From NCBI GenBank assembly GCA_018224315.1, contig JAGTVF010000069.1, positions 1-23,383 of the forward strand: a stretch of DNA of 23,383 bases, given 5' to 3'. A program made the position numbers and the translations under genes. Source of the DNA: Desulfobacterales bacterium (lineage in GTDB: Bacteria; Desulfobacterota; Desulfobacteria; Desulfobacterales; Desulfosalsimonadaceae). Under the pieces are notes generated by a model. It was not told the DNA's origin, searched no databases, and saw only the letters and a list, made by a program, of their open reading frames with translations. Shown here in pieces: positions 1 through 6,034 of this stretch (its first letter is position 1; every line of letters starts with the position of its first letter).

Positions 1-492
1 CAGATCCTCAATGCCGGGGCTGACAAGGTTTCCACCAGCAGCGCGGCGTTTCGCAAACCCGAATTGATCCCGGAAATGATCCGGGCTTTCGGGGCGGACA
101 AAGTCACCGTGGCCATTGACGTGGACCAGAACCCGGCCATGACCTCGGGATATGAAGTGTATGTGGACGGCGGCCGCACGGCCACGGGGACAGACGCCAT
201 TGAGTGGGCCAGGCGCGTGGAGGGATACGGGGTGCCCGTGATTCTGCCCACCAGCAAGGCCGGTGACGGGGCCCGTACCGGATATGACCTGCCGGTGATC
301 CGGGCCATGCGCCAGGCCGTGTCCGCCAAAATCGTGGCCTCGGGCGGGGCCGGGGAAATGCAGCATTTCCATGAAGCTGTCAAAGCCGGGGCAGCCGTTT
401 TGCTGGCCGCCTCGGTGTTTCATTTCGGCATCATTGACATCCGGGAGTTAAAAACCTGGCTGCAAAAGCAGGGCGTGCCGGTGCAGTTATAG
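1..492 (+). CDS. hisF: Imidazole glycerol phosphate synthase cyclase subunit HisF (5'-truncated by window edge)
   Basis: The frame is open from base 1 to the TAG at 490-492, giving 163 residues, about the last two thirds of the ~250-residue family. HisF is the cyclase half of IGP synthase in histidine biosynthesis, a cytosolic (beta-alpha)8 barrel. Visible hallmarks are AGADKV followed by SSAA near the start, VAID (Asp at 118-120, equivalent to T. maritima Asp130), TGYD, the phosphate-binding VASGGAG, and LAASVFHF near the end. The catalytic-loop region is unusual: the family's LLTS-x-DRDGT reads LPTSKAGDGA. The last Asp (265-267, equivalent to the catalytic Asp176) is kept, but the preceding Asp-Arg are replaced by Ala-Gly. 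The partner HisH and the rest of a his cluster would lie upstream. It converges on the lipoprotein gene 37 bases away. A HisF paralogue with another role is possible but less likely. Confidence 0.88.
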   Translation, partial: QILNAGADKVSTSSAAFRKPELIPEMIRAFGADKVTVAIDVDQNPAMTSGYEVYVDGGRTATGTDAIEWARRVEGYGVPVILPTSKAGDGARTGYDLPVIRAMRQAVSAKIVASGGAGEMQHFHEAVKAGAAVLLAASVFHFGIIDIRELKTWLQKQGVPVQL

Positions 493-529
493 ATTTTCTG
501 CCGGATTTTTGAATTTCAGGGACCGGATT

Positions 530-997
530 TTAAAAATTGTCTTCGCTTGCCCGGTGCGGGCAGTAAACGATCACCTGCTGATTTTCTGCATCCACCCGGA
601 TGGCGGCGTTCGGATACATGGAGTACCAGATCCCGATGGGATTTCCCTCTGGATCCAGAATCTGAGCGCCGCGGCCCGAATCAAACCGGTCCCAGACCCG
701 GGGTTCCCAGATAAAATCCACCCTGTGGGCAAAATCCCTGTTGTTGGGGGTCACCTCCTGCCAGAGATGCAAGTCAAAGCCATAGGCCGGATCAAGGCCC
801 ACAATGGCATAGGGCATGTTGGGCCGGCCGCAGACATAGTAGCGAAAATCATCCGGAACCCGATTGTCCTCAAACATCTGCGTGACCCCGGCGTCGGTTT
901 CCAGACGCCCCCACTGCCCGGCAGCGCATCCGCAGACCAGGACCGCGGCCAGGACAACAGCCGCGGCAGGTTTGGGGCTGAGGCGTAACCACTGCAT
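530..997 (-). CDS. Small lipoprotein of unknown function
   Basis: 155 residues. The N-terminus has a lipoprotein signal: basic residues (Arg5, Lys9), a hydrophobic stretch of Ala/Val/Leu (11-21), then a lipobox VCGC with the acceptor Cys at 24. The mature part is rich in aromatic residues and acidic/proline segments and has three further cysteines, including YYVCGRP and IVYCPH. No family was recognised. The ATG is preceded by AGAGGGAG at good spacing. The gene starts 36 bases after the TIGR03545 stop on the same strand, so it is probably the last gene of the TIGR03546-TIGR03545 operon and may work with those envelope proteins (inference). Attachment to the inner or outer membrane cannot be decided reliably; residue +2 is Ala, not Asp, which favours outer-membrane sorting if E. 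coli-like Lol rules apply. Confidence 0.72.
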   Translation of the reverse strand: MQWLRLSPKPAAAVVLAAVLVCGCAAGQWGRLETDAGVTQMFEDNRVPDDFRYYVCGRPNMPYAIVGLDPAYGFDLHLWQEVTPNNRDFAHRVDFIWEPRVWDRFDSGRGAQILDPEGNPIGIWYSMYPNAAIRVDAENQQVIVYCPHRASEDNF

Positions 998-1033
998 TGG
1001 ATCATCTCCCTCTTTGTGAGTATCTGCCTGTTT

Positions 1034-2764
1034 TTACAGTATAGAAGATCCCAGGTGCAGACGTTTTTTGAGTTCCTGTTCAATGCCATCCAGTGCGGAA
1101 AACCCCGATTCGGTTTCATCAATGGCGCCGCCTGTTTTTTCTGAAATGGCCTGGTTTAATTTCTGCTGCATCTGTGCCCGGTGTTTTTCAAGATCCCGGG
1201 ACAGGGAGGCTTTTAAAACATCGCCAAGGCCGGAATCAATGCTGATCTCGGGTTGTGTCAGGGTCCCGCCAAGGGTTGCGGCCACATCAAAAGACCGGAT
1301 ATCGCCCAGCGCAGATGCCAGGGCCTGTACCAGGAAATGTTTTTTTTCCCCGGAATTTACATCAAATCGGGCGGCGCTGACATCAGCGGCCATCTCTGCG
1401 TCGAGTTGATCGCCGGCAATCCGGATTTTTCCGTCAACCGCATCGAGGGAGGCTTTGCTCAAAACAACCGACATACTGTCTTCATCCATCAGCTGCAAAC
1501 CGCTGAGTGCATGGTCCCGGATTTGGAAATCCGCCCTGTCGCTGGGATTTTCCGGATTGGTGCGGTCCAGACGGCCGTTGATTTCTATCCTGCCGGCATC
1601 TTCAGCCCCGGTGCCGGCAAAATCAAACTCCAGGGGGCGGCCCAGCACCCGGGGATCGGAGGCAATGTCCCGGATCTGTCCGGAAACATCCATGCCGCCC
1701 ATATCCGCAGATACCCGGGCGATTTTGATCCAGTACCCGGGAACCGGCCGGCGGGAGGCAAATCTGACGTCAATGCCTTCTCTCCTCTGGGGCTTTTCGC
1801 TCTCCCGGGATTTTTTCATCATGGCCGACACATGGGGTGAAAGCCGCAGATACCAGCTCAGGCCGTTTTCCACCCACCCGGCATATTTGGGACCAAGGAT
1901 CAGGGCGGACATGTTGCCGATGCCCTCTGGGGAAAGGGCGTATTTATCCGTGAGCCGCCTGGCATCCCGGCCCGGCGCGGCCCGCAGATCCGCAAGCCGG
2001 CTTTGCAGTTTTGCACGGGTTTCAGTCAGATCCTGGCGGGTTTCGCGCAGGGACTGGAGATCGGCCTGAATGTCTTTTCTTATTTCGCCGGCCTCCCCGG
2101 CCCGGCCCAGGGTCCCGAGCAGACCGCCGTCGCCGCCTGCGCCTTTAAGCGCATTGATGCGCTTTTTGTAGTCAGCAAAAGTCTCCTGGTCCGGCAGGCT
2201 CTCCAGCCTTTGGGAAAAGCGCTGCCTGGCATCGGCGATTTCCTGCTGCAGGGTTTCAGCCTGTTTCAGGGTCTCAAGCTGCTCGTTTTCAATAATTTGT
2301 CTGGCGCGGTCTGCGGTGGCCGAAGGCAGACGGCCGAGCTTCTCACGCATTTTTTCGGCCACAGCGGTTTCTGGTTCTTCGGAAGTTTTTTCCTTTTTGG
2401 CAATGGCACCGGAGGTTTTTCTGGGCTTGTCAAATCCCACTCCAGTGGCGGACAAATCCTCCACTACCTTGTTGCCCTTGATGATTTCGCCGGTGTTGAA
2501 GTTCATCCGGATTCTTTCGGCCACAACAGCATTGCGCATGGGCGAATTCGGATTGGTCACCTGCAGGCCGGAAATCTCCAGTCCCAGGGGGAAAAGGCTC
2601 AGATCGGCATCCGCTACCGCCACCCGGGCGCCCACGGCTTTTGTCCCGGTTTTCTCAATCATGTGCCGAACCGCAAAGTCCACCATAAGCAGCCAGACAG
2701 CAGCCCCGAGCGCCACTATGACAAAAAACGCGGCCAGGCCGGGCCATCGGATAAAACGACTCAT
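1034..2764 (-). CDS. TIGR03545 family protein (AsmA-like, membrane-anchored)
   Basis: 576 residues from the chosen start. A signal-anchor helix lies at about residues 8-28, followed by an AsmA/DUF748-like opening (ADADLSLFPLGLEISGLQV). A long Gln/Glu/Arg-rich coiled coil covers roughly 105-270, and the C-terminal half is of AsmA-like beta-rich type (for example DVAATLGGTLTQPEISI near the end). It matches the uncharacterised family TIGR03545, which is typically encoded next to TIGR03546, as here. I chose the ATG at 2762-2764 over the one at 2779 because it overlaps the upstream stop as ATGA and has GGAGGAG 6 bases upstream, which also indicates translational coupling. Recent knowledge of AsmA-like proteins suggests a periplasm-spanning role in lipid or envelope homeostasis, but the function of this family is not established. 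Confidence 0.85.
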   Translation of the reverse strand: MSRFIRWPGLAAFFVIVALGAAVWLLMVDFAVRHMIEKTGTKAVGARVAVADADLSLFPLGLEISGLQVTNPNSPMRNAVVAERIRMNFNTGEIIKGNKVVEDLSATGVGFDKPRKTSGAIAKKEKTSEEPETAVAEKMREKLGRLPSATADRARQIIENEQLETLKQAETLQQEIADARQRFSQRLESLPDQETFADYKKRINALKGAGGDGGLLGTLGRAGEAGEIRKDIQADLQSLRETRQDLTETRAKLQSRLADLRAAPGRDARRLTDKYALSPEGIGNMSALILGPKYAGWVENGLSWYLRLSPHVSAMMKKSRESEKPQRREGIDVRFASRRPVPGYWIKIARVSADMGGMDVSGQIRDIASDPRVLGRPLEFDFAGTGAEDAGRIEINGRLDRTNPENPSDRADFQIRDHALSGLQLMDEDSMSVVLSKASLDAVDGKIRIAGDQLDAEMAADVSAARFDVNSGEKKHFLVQALASALGDIRSFDVAATLGGTLTQPEISIDSGLGDVLKASLSRDLEKHRAQMQQKLNQAISEKTGGAIDETESGFSALDGIEQELKKRLHLGSSIL

Positions 2765-3282
2765 ACAGAACTCCTCCATCCGGAAACAGTTTGATAGGCT
2801 GCGTAGATCCGCGATCCCTTGACCATCTGGGCCAGGCGGGTTTTTTGAATCCAGGCCAGAAAATGCTGCCTGTAGCGGCGGATCAGAAAATTAAACAGGA
2901 AATACAGGGGGACGGCCAGCACCAGGGCGATCACAAACCCGCCCATGACAATGCTATTGTTAAACCCGGTCAAGCGCCAGAAACCTGAATCATAGAGCGT
3001 GCTCCAGAAACCCTCCAGGGCCCCGGCGGATAAAACCGCCATGCCAACAGCGTGCAGCAGGGGATCAATGATAAAAGCCACTGCTGAAAAAACCATCCAC
3101 CCCAGAATAAAGCCGGTGATATTGACGCGCAAAACCAGCACCAAAAAAACCAGAACCAGATGCTGCAGGGTCATCAAGGGCATGAAGGCAAAAAACATGG
3201 CCAGACACAAAGCCGCACTGATCTGACCGGGATCGGTCTCGGCATTTAAAACTTTCAGCAGCTTTGCCAGCAGAGTCATCAT
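2761..3282 (-). CDS. TIGR03546 family integral membrane protein
   Basis: 173 residues with several hydrophobic segments. The first is at about 20-55 (including AALCLAMFFAFMPL and LVLVFLVLVLRV), then about 56-85 (GFILGWMVFSAVAFIIDPLL), and one near 110-135 (GGFVIALVLAVPLYFLFNFLI). A basic cytosolic tail follows (RRYRQHFLAWIQKTR). This is the partner family TIGR03546, related in style to DUF2062 small membrane proteins. Its function is unknown. The start codon follows AGGGAG; a second ATG immediately after (3279) is an equally possible start. The stop overlaps the TIGR03545 start by ATGA, so the two are co-translated. It is divergent from arfB. Confidence 0.83.
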   Translation of the reverse strand: MMTLLAKLLKVLNAETDPGQISAALCLAMFFAFMPLMTLQHLVLVFLVLVLRVNITGFILGWMVFSAVAFIIDPLLHAVGMAVLSAGALEGFWSTLYDSGFWRLTGFNNSIVMGGFVIALVLAVPLYFLFNFLIRRYRQHFLAWIQKTRLAQMVKGSRIYAAYQTVSGWRSSV

Positions 3283-3430
3283 TGCTGCGCTCCCTTTTAA
3301 ATAGTTGTCAGTTCAATTTATCCGGCTGTTTTGCCTTGAAATAGACATGCCGTATGGTATTTTTAAAAAAATATTATACGTTTTTCCGCCATTCCGCAGA
3401 ACCCGAACACAAAAAAACAGGCAGAGCCGG

Positions 3431-3856
3431 ATGATCACCGTCACTGAAGAACTTGCCATCCCGGAAAACGAGATCTGGTTTACCGCCTCCGGCAGCGGGG
3501 GGCCGGGGGGGCAGCATGTCAACAAAACAAGCTCCAGAATCACCCTGTGGTTTGATGTGGCCGCTTCCCCCAGCCTGGGCCCGGAACAAAAAGAGCGCAT
3601 CCAACAGCGCTTGCCCACACGCATCAATAAAAACGGCCTGCTCCACATCTCGGCCCAGCGTCACCGCAGCCAGGCAGCCAACCGGGAACAGACCATTGAA
3701 CGCTTTGCACAGCTTATGGCCGATGCCCTGGAAGAAACACCGGCACGCAAAAAAACCCGAATTCCGCGGCGCGCGAAAAAACGCCGCCTGGAGAACAAAA
3801 AACACCTGGGCCGCAAAAAGCAGCTGCGCACAAAAATCCCCTCTGATGAACAATGA
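3431..3856 (+). CDS. arfB: ArfB-type peptidyl-tRNA hydrolase (ribosome rescue, ICT1/YaeJ family)
   Basis: 141 residues, matching the ~140 of E. coli ArfB. The catalytic GGQ lies at residues 26-28 within GSGGPGGQHVNK, the release-factor domain 3 signature. The C-terminal tail (about 105-141) is rich in Lys/Arg; in the family it enters the empty mRNA channel of stalled 70S ribosomes while GGQ releases the nascent peptide. The tail here includes the KKRRLENKK and RKKQLR runs. The frame stays open upstream to 3305, but family alignment and length favour the ATG at 3431; the Shine-Dalgarno there is weak (CAGAGCCGG). It is divergent from the TIGR03546 operon and converges on the DUF2937 gene 43 bases away. 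Confidence 0.9.
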   Translation: MITVTEELAIPENEIWFTASGSGGPGGQHVNKTSSRITLWFDVAASPSLGPEQKERIQQRLPTRINKNGLLHISAQRHRSQAANREQTIERFAQLMADALEETPARKKTRIPRRAKKRRLENKKHLGRKKQLRTKIPSDEQ

Positions 3857-3899
3857 TGTACCGGTCAATCCACCGGAAACATTCAAACCTCAATTTGGG

Positions 3900-4424
3900 T
3901 CAAATGCAGAGAACTCCGGACGGCCTTGGTTTTACCGCAAGCCAAATTCCTCTAAAGAGACCAATCAAAATGAGTTCCAGCAGCAGGGAAACAAGAAATG
4001 CCGCACCCAGTCCCCATGCAATGGCACGCGGACTCAACGGGACAGAGTAGGAATACTGCTCAAATGTTTCAGCCAAAATCTCATCATTGTGAAAAAACAG
4101 CAGATGAAAACCCGACCGGTACCAGGGCCCGGACATGGCCGCCTGCTGGGCCGATAGCATTTGGAAGCGCCGGTGAAGTTCATCCACACTCCGGGCATCA
4201 TGGACAAAAACCGGATCCGGGCTTTTTTTGTAATGGGAGATCAGTGCTTCGAGGCTGCCGTCAAAATACCGGTCTGCTGTCTGCTGAAACCCGCTGAGGT
4301 TGATACGGATTTCGCGGAAATGAGCATCCACCCGTTTCCGGTACTGATCCATCACCGCCGGAAACTGCACTCCCACCATAAGCGCACAGGCAAACACCAT
4401 GATCCGGAAATACCCTCTTGCCAC
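3900..4424 (-). CDS. DUF2937 family membrane protein
   Basis: 174 residues starting at GTG, with GGGAG six bases upstream. There are two membrane segments: an N-terminal one (about 8-25, IMVFACALMVGVQFPAV) and a C-terminal one (about 133-160, including WGLGAAFLVSLLLELILIGLF). Between them is a soluble, helical, probably periplasmic domain. This topology and length fit the uncharacterised DUF2937 family. It lies 31 bases downstream of the small zinc-ribbon gene on the same strand and is probably co-transcribed with it. The function is unknown. Confidence 0.7.
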   Translation of the reverse strand: MARGYFRIMVFACALMVGVQFPAVMDQYRKRVDAHFREIRINLSGFQQTADRYFDGSLEALISHYKKSPDPVFVHDARSVDELHRRFQMLSAQQAAMSGPWYRSGFHLLFFHNDEILAETFEQYSYSVPLSPRAIAWGLGAAFLVSLLLELILIGLFRGIWLAVKPRPSGVLCI

Positions 4425-4455
4425 AAAACGCTCCCTGCTTTATGCTGCGATCCGT

Positions 4456-4653
4456 CTAAAACCGGTCGCAGGGCATATTGGCCAGAATCCGCTCGACCTC
4501 CTCGTCAATGGACTCAACAATGTCCTGTAGCGCAATTTTAACGCCGCAGCCCCTGCAGCGGAAAAAAATCTGGTCTCATGTGCCCGTCAGCCGCAGCCTG
4601 GAATGGGTACACACCGGGCACGGCAACTTCAAGGAATTAAAAAAGCCCTGCAT
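4456..4653 (-). CDS. Small four-cysteine zinc-ribbon protein with an in-frame UGA (selenocysteine candidate or nonsense mutation)
   Basis: The frame is 65 codons long from the ATG at 4651-4653, preceded by AGGA at 8 bases. It contains a TGA at codon 26 (4576-4578) and ends at TAG 4456-4458. Read through, the product is a zinc ribbon: CPVC at 12-15 and CRGC at 33-36, followed by an acidic helix (DIVESIDEEVERIL). The part after the TGA is clearly coding, since it completes the metal site. The TGA therefore either encodes selenocysteine or is a recent nonsense change, for example from CGA (Arg) or TGG (Trp). Downstream of the TGA, 4544-4561 can fold into a 7+7 hairpin with a four-base loop containing G residues. 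The protein family was not recognised. The next gene downstream is DUF2937. Confidence 0.55.
4544..4561 (-). promoter_or_regulatory. SECIS-like hairpin downstream of the in-frame UGA
   Basis: In the mRNA sense the sequence is CCGCUGC, loop AGGG, GCUGCGG: six pairs with one U-U mismatch. It starts 14 bases after the UGA, and the first loop G is about 23 bases after it. That lies within the spacing known for bacterial SECIS elements. The hairpin also arises naturally from the Cys/Gly codons of CRGCG, so it may be accidental. Confidence 0.25.
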
Positions 4654-4733
4654 ATTGATTGTCCTGAAAATCCAAAAAGTAAAAAGTTCCCGTAAATCAT
4701 TTTCTTATACTTAAACCGAGGTTTTAAAAAAAG

Positions 4734-4763
4734 TTGACTTGAAGCGCCTGCCCTGACAATAAA
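4734..4763 (+). promoter_or_regulatory. Candidate sigma70-type promoter for the thioesterase gene
   Basis: TTGACT at 4734-4739, then an A/T-rich -10-like stretch CAATAAAAT beginning 17 bases later. It lies about 105 bases upstream of the chosen start. The -35 is good, the -10 weak. Confidence 0.35.
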
Positions 4764-4870
4764 ATTGTAAGGTTTTTCTTGAATATATCAGTAAATTTCA
4801 AGCTGCGCAATCATCTTCGGTATCTGACATGTTGTGTTCTTTCATCAAAAAAACAGAAGGGAAACCATCC

Positions 4871-5305
4871 ATGTCCCGGTTTGAAGAACTGAATCCGGAA
4901 TTTCGGCAGGCCGTGTTTGAACGGCTTGACAAACAGGTGCCCTACTGGAATCTGCTGGGGCTGGAATTGGTGGACCTGAAAAAAGGATGGGCCCGGCTCA
5001 GGCTGCCGTTTTCCGAAAAACTGGGCAATGCAGGCGGCATTGCCCACGGGGGTGCGATTTTTTCCCTTGCCGATGCCGCTGTGGGCACCGCCCTGACCGG
5101 CATTGCCCGCAAAGAGGCATCCATCAGCACCATTGAGATGAAAATCAATTATATACGGCCTTTTTCCTCGGGATGCATTTATGCCGAAGCCGTCATTGTC
5201 CACAACGGACGCAACACTGCCCTGGGTGAAGTAACCGTCACCGACGCGGCAGGAAACCTTGTGGCCAGGGCAATGGCCACTTATGCGATCATCCGGAAAT
5301 GCTGA
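4871..5305 (+). CDS. PaaI-family hotdog-fold thioesterase
   Basis: 144 residues. The hotdog thioesterase signature is present: GIAHGGAIFSLADAA, with HGG at 59-61 and the acidic residue Asp68 on the central helix. It is followed by the second half of the fold (MKINYIRPFSSG, then LGEVTVTDAAGNLVARAMATYAI). Such enzymes hydrolyse acyl- or aryl-CoA thioesters in the cytosol; the substrate cannot be told from sequence. The ATG at 4871 is chosen over the one at 4829: AAGGG lies 9 bases upstream and the extra 14 residues are not family-like. It stands alone, with its own candidate promoter upstream. Confidence 0.87.
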   Translation: MSRFEELNPEFRQAVFERLDKQVPYWNLLGLELVDLKKGWARLRLPFSEKLGNAGGIAHGGAIFSLADAAVGTALTGIARKEASISTIEMKINYIRPFSSGCIYAEAVIVHNGRNTALGEVTVTDAAGNLVARAMATYAIIRKC

Positions 5306-5373
5306 GCCGAAAAGCAAGAATTTTTGAAAGCCGAAGAAAAGATAAGTCATTTTCCGGTAACCTGTTTAAACAC

Positions 5374-5402
5374 TTGACTTATATAAATGAATTGTCTATG
5401 CA
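5374..5402 (+). promoter_or_regulatory. Candidate sigma70-type promoter for the 5470 gene
   Basis: TTGACT at 5374-5379, a 17-base spacer, and TATGCA at 5397-5402. It is 68 bases upstream of the ATG in an AT-rich intergenic stretch. Confidence 0.4.
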
Positions 5403-5469
5403 GAAAAAAGTCAAACAATCAAAACTATTTCAAACAAATCGCAATTGAAGAAAAAACAAGGAGCGATCA

Positions 5470-5823
5470 ATGACACAAAAAAAACGCAATCCCAGTTTTG
5501 ATGCCATGATCAAATTCTTTCTCAAGCAATACAACATCGCCACAAAAACCGAGATTAACCGGCTGACCGCAAAAATCGAGGAGCTGGAAAAAACTGTTCG
5601 CAAACTCGCCGGTCCCCAAAGCCCCAAAATCCGGCGCAGCAGCGGCAAGACCGCGTCCGACCAAGTGCTAAACGTTATCAGCGATATGCCCGACGGCGCC
5701 CGCCTGGCCGATGTCAAGTCCAAAACGGATTTTGACGAAAAAAAGCTCAGAAACATCATTTACCGGCTGGGCAAACAGGGCAAAATCAAACGCAAGCGCC
5801 GCGGGATTTATGTGGCCACATAA
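5470..5823 (+). CDS. Small coiled-coil plus winged-helix-like protein, unknown function
   Basis: 117 residues. The N-terminal part (about 8-46) reads as a helical/coiled-coil segment (INRLTAKIEELEKTVRKLAG). A basic linker follows (KIRRSSGKTASD). The C-terminal half (about 62-117) has the pattern of a winged helix: VLNVISDMPDGARLADV, then FDEKKLRNIIYRLGKQGKI, and a basic wing KRKRRGIYVA. This suggests a dimeric or oligomeric nucleic-acid-binding protein. No named family was recognised. AAGGAG precedes the ATG by 7 bases. The gene is monocistronic, with a promoter candidate before it and a terminator after it. Confidence 0.75.
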   Translation: MTQKKRNPSFDAMIKFFLKQYNIATKTEINRLTAKIEELEKTVRKLAGPQSPKIRRSSGKTASDQVLNVISDMPDGARLADVKSKTDFDEKKLRNIIYRLGKQGKIKRKRRGIYVAT

Positions 5824-5868
5824 CCGCCTGCCTGCCCGGATCCGGTCAGGTTCCTCCCGGCCCCCCAT

Positions 5869-5932
5869 AACCGATAGAATATCTGCACGCAGTCTATTTA
5901 CGCCGGCACCGCGGATATGCTATCGGTTTTTT
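5869..5932 (+). terminator. Rho-independent terminator with a long loop
   Basis: The arms AACCGATAG-A-ATATC (5869-5883) and GATAT-G-CTATCGGTT (5914-5928) pair over 14 bp with one mismatch. A 30-base loop separates them and a T run (5927-5932) follows. It ends the transcript of the 5470 gene. Confidence 0.75.
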
Positions 5933-5952
5933 CGTACTTGAAAAGTTGATAA

Positions 5953-5978
5953 GCCTGTAAAAAATCTTTTTCACAGGC
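5953..5978. repeat. Small inverted repeat in the leader of the M16 peptidase gene
   Basis: GCCTGT (5953-5958) and ACAGGC (5973-5978) flank an A-run/T-run core that can pair as well. It lies between the preceding terminator and the peptidase ATG. The role is unclear: it could be a weak terminator or a 5' leader hairpin. Confidence 0.3.
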
Positions 5979-6034
5979 AGTGTCAAGTTTTCAGTGATTA
6001 AGTGTTAAGTAAAATCAACCGGAGAAACAAATCC

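Noticed and set aside
2003..2794. 263-codon plus-strand frame opposite TIGR03545
   Set aside because: It is the antisense of a well-supported gene with coupled start and family match; the translation has no protein-family character.
4544..4561. Confident SECIS annotation
   Set aside because: The spacing fits, but the hairpin is short, has a U-U mismatch and follows from Cys/Gly codons; kept only as a low-confidence feature.
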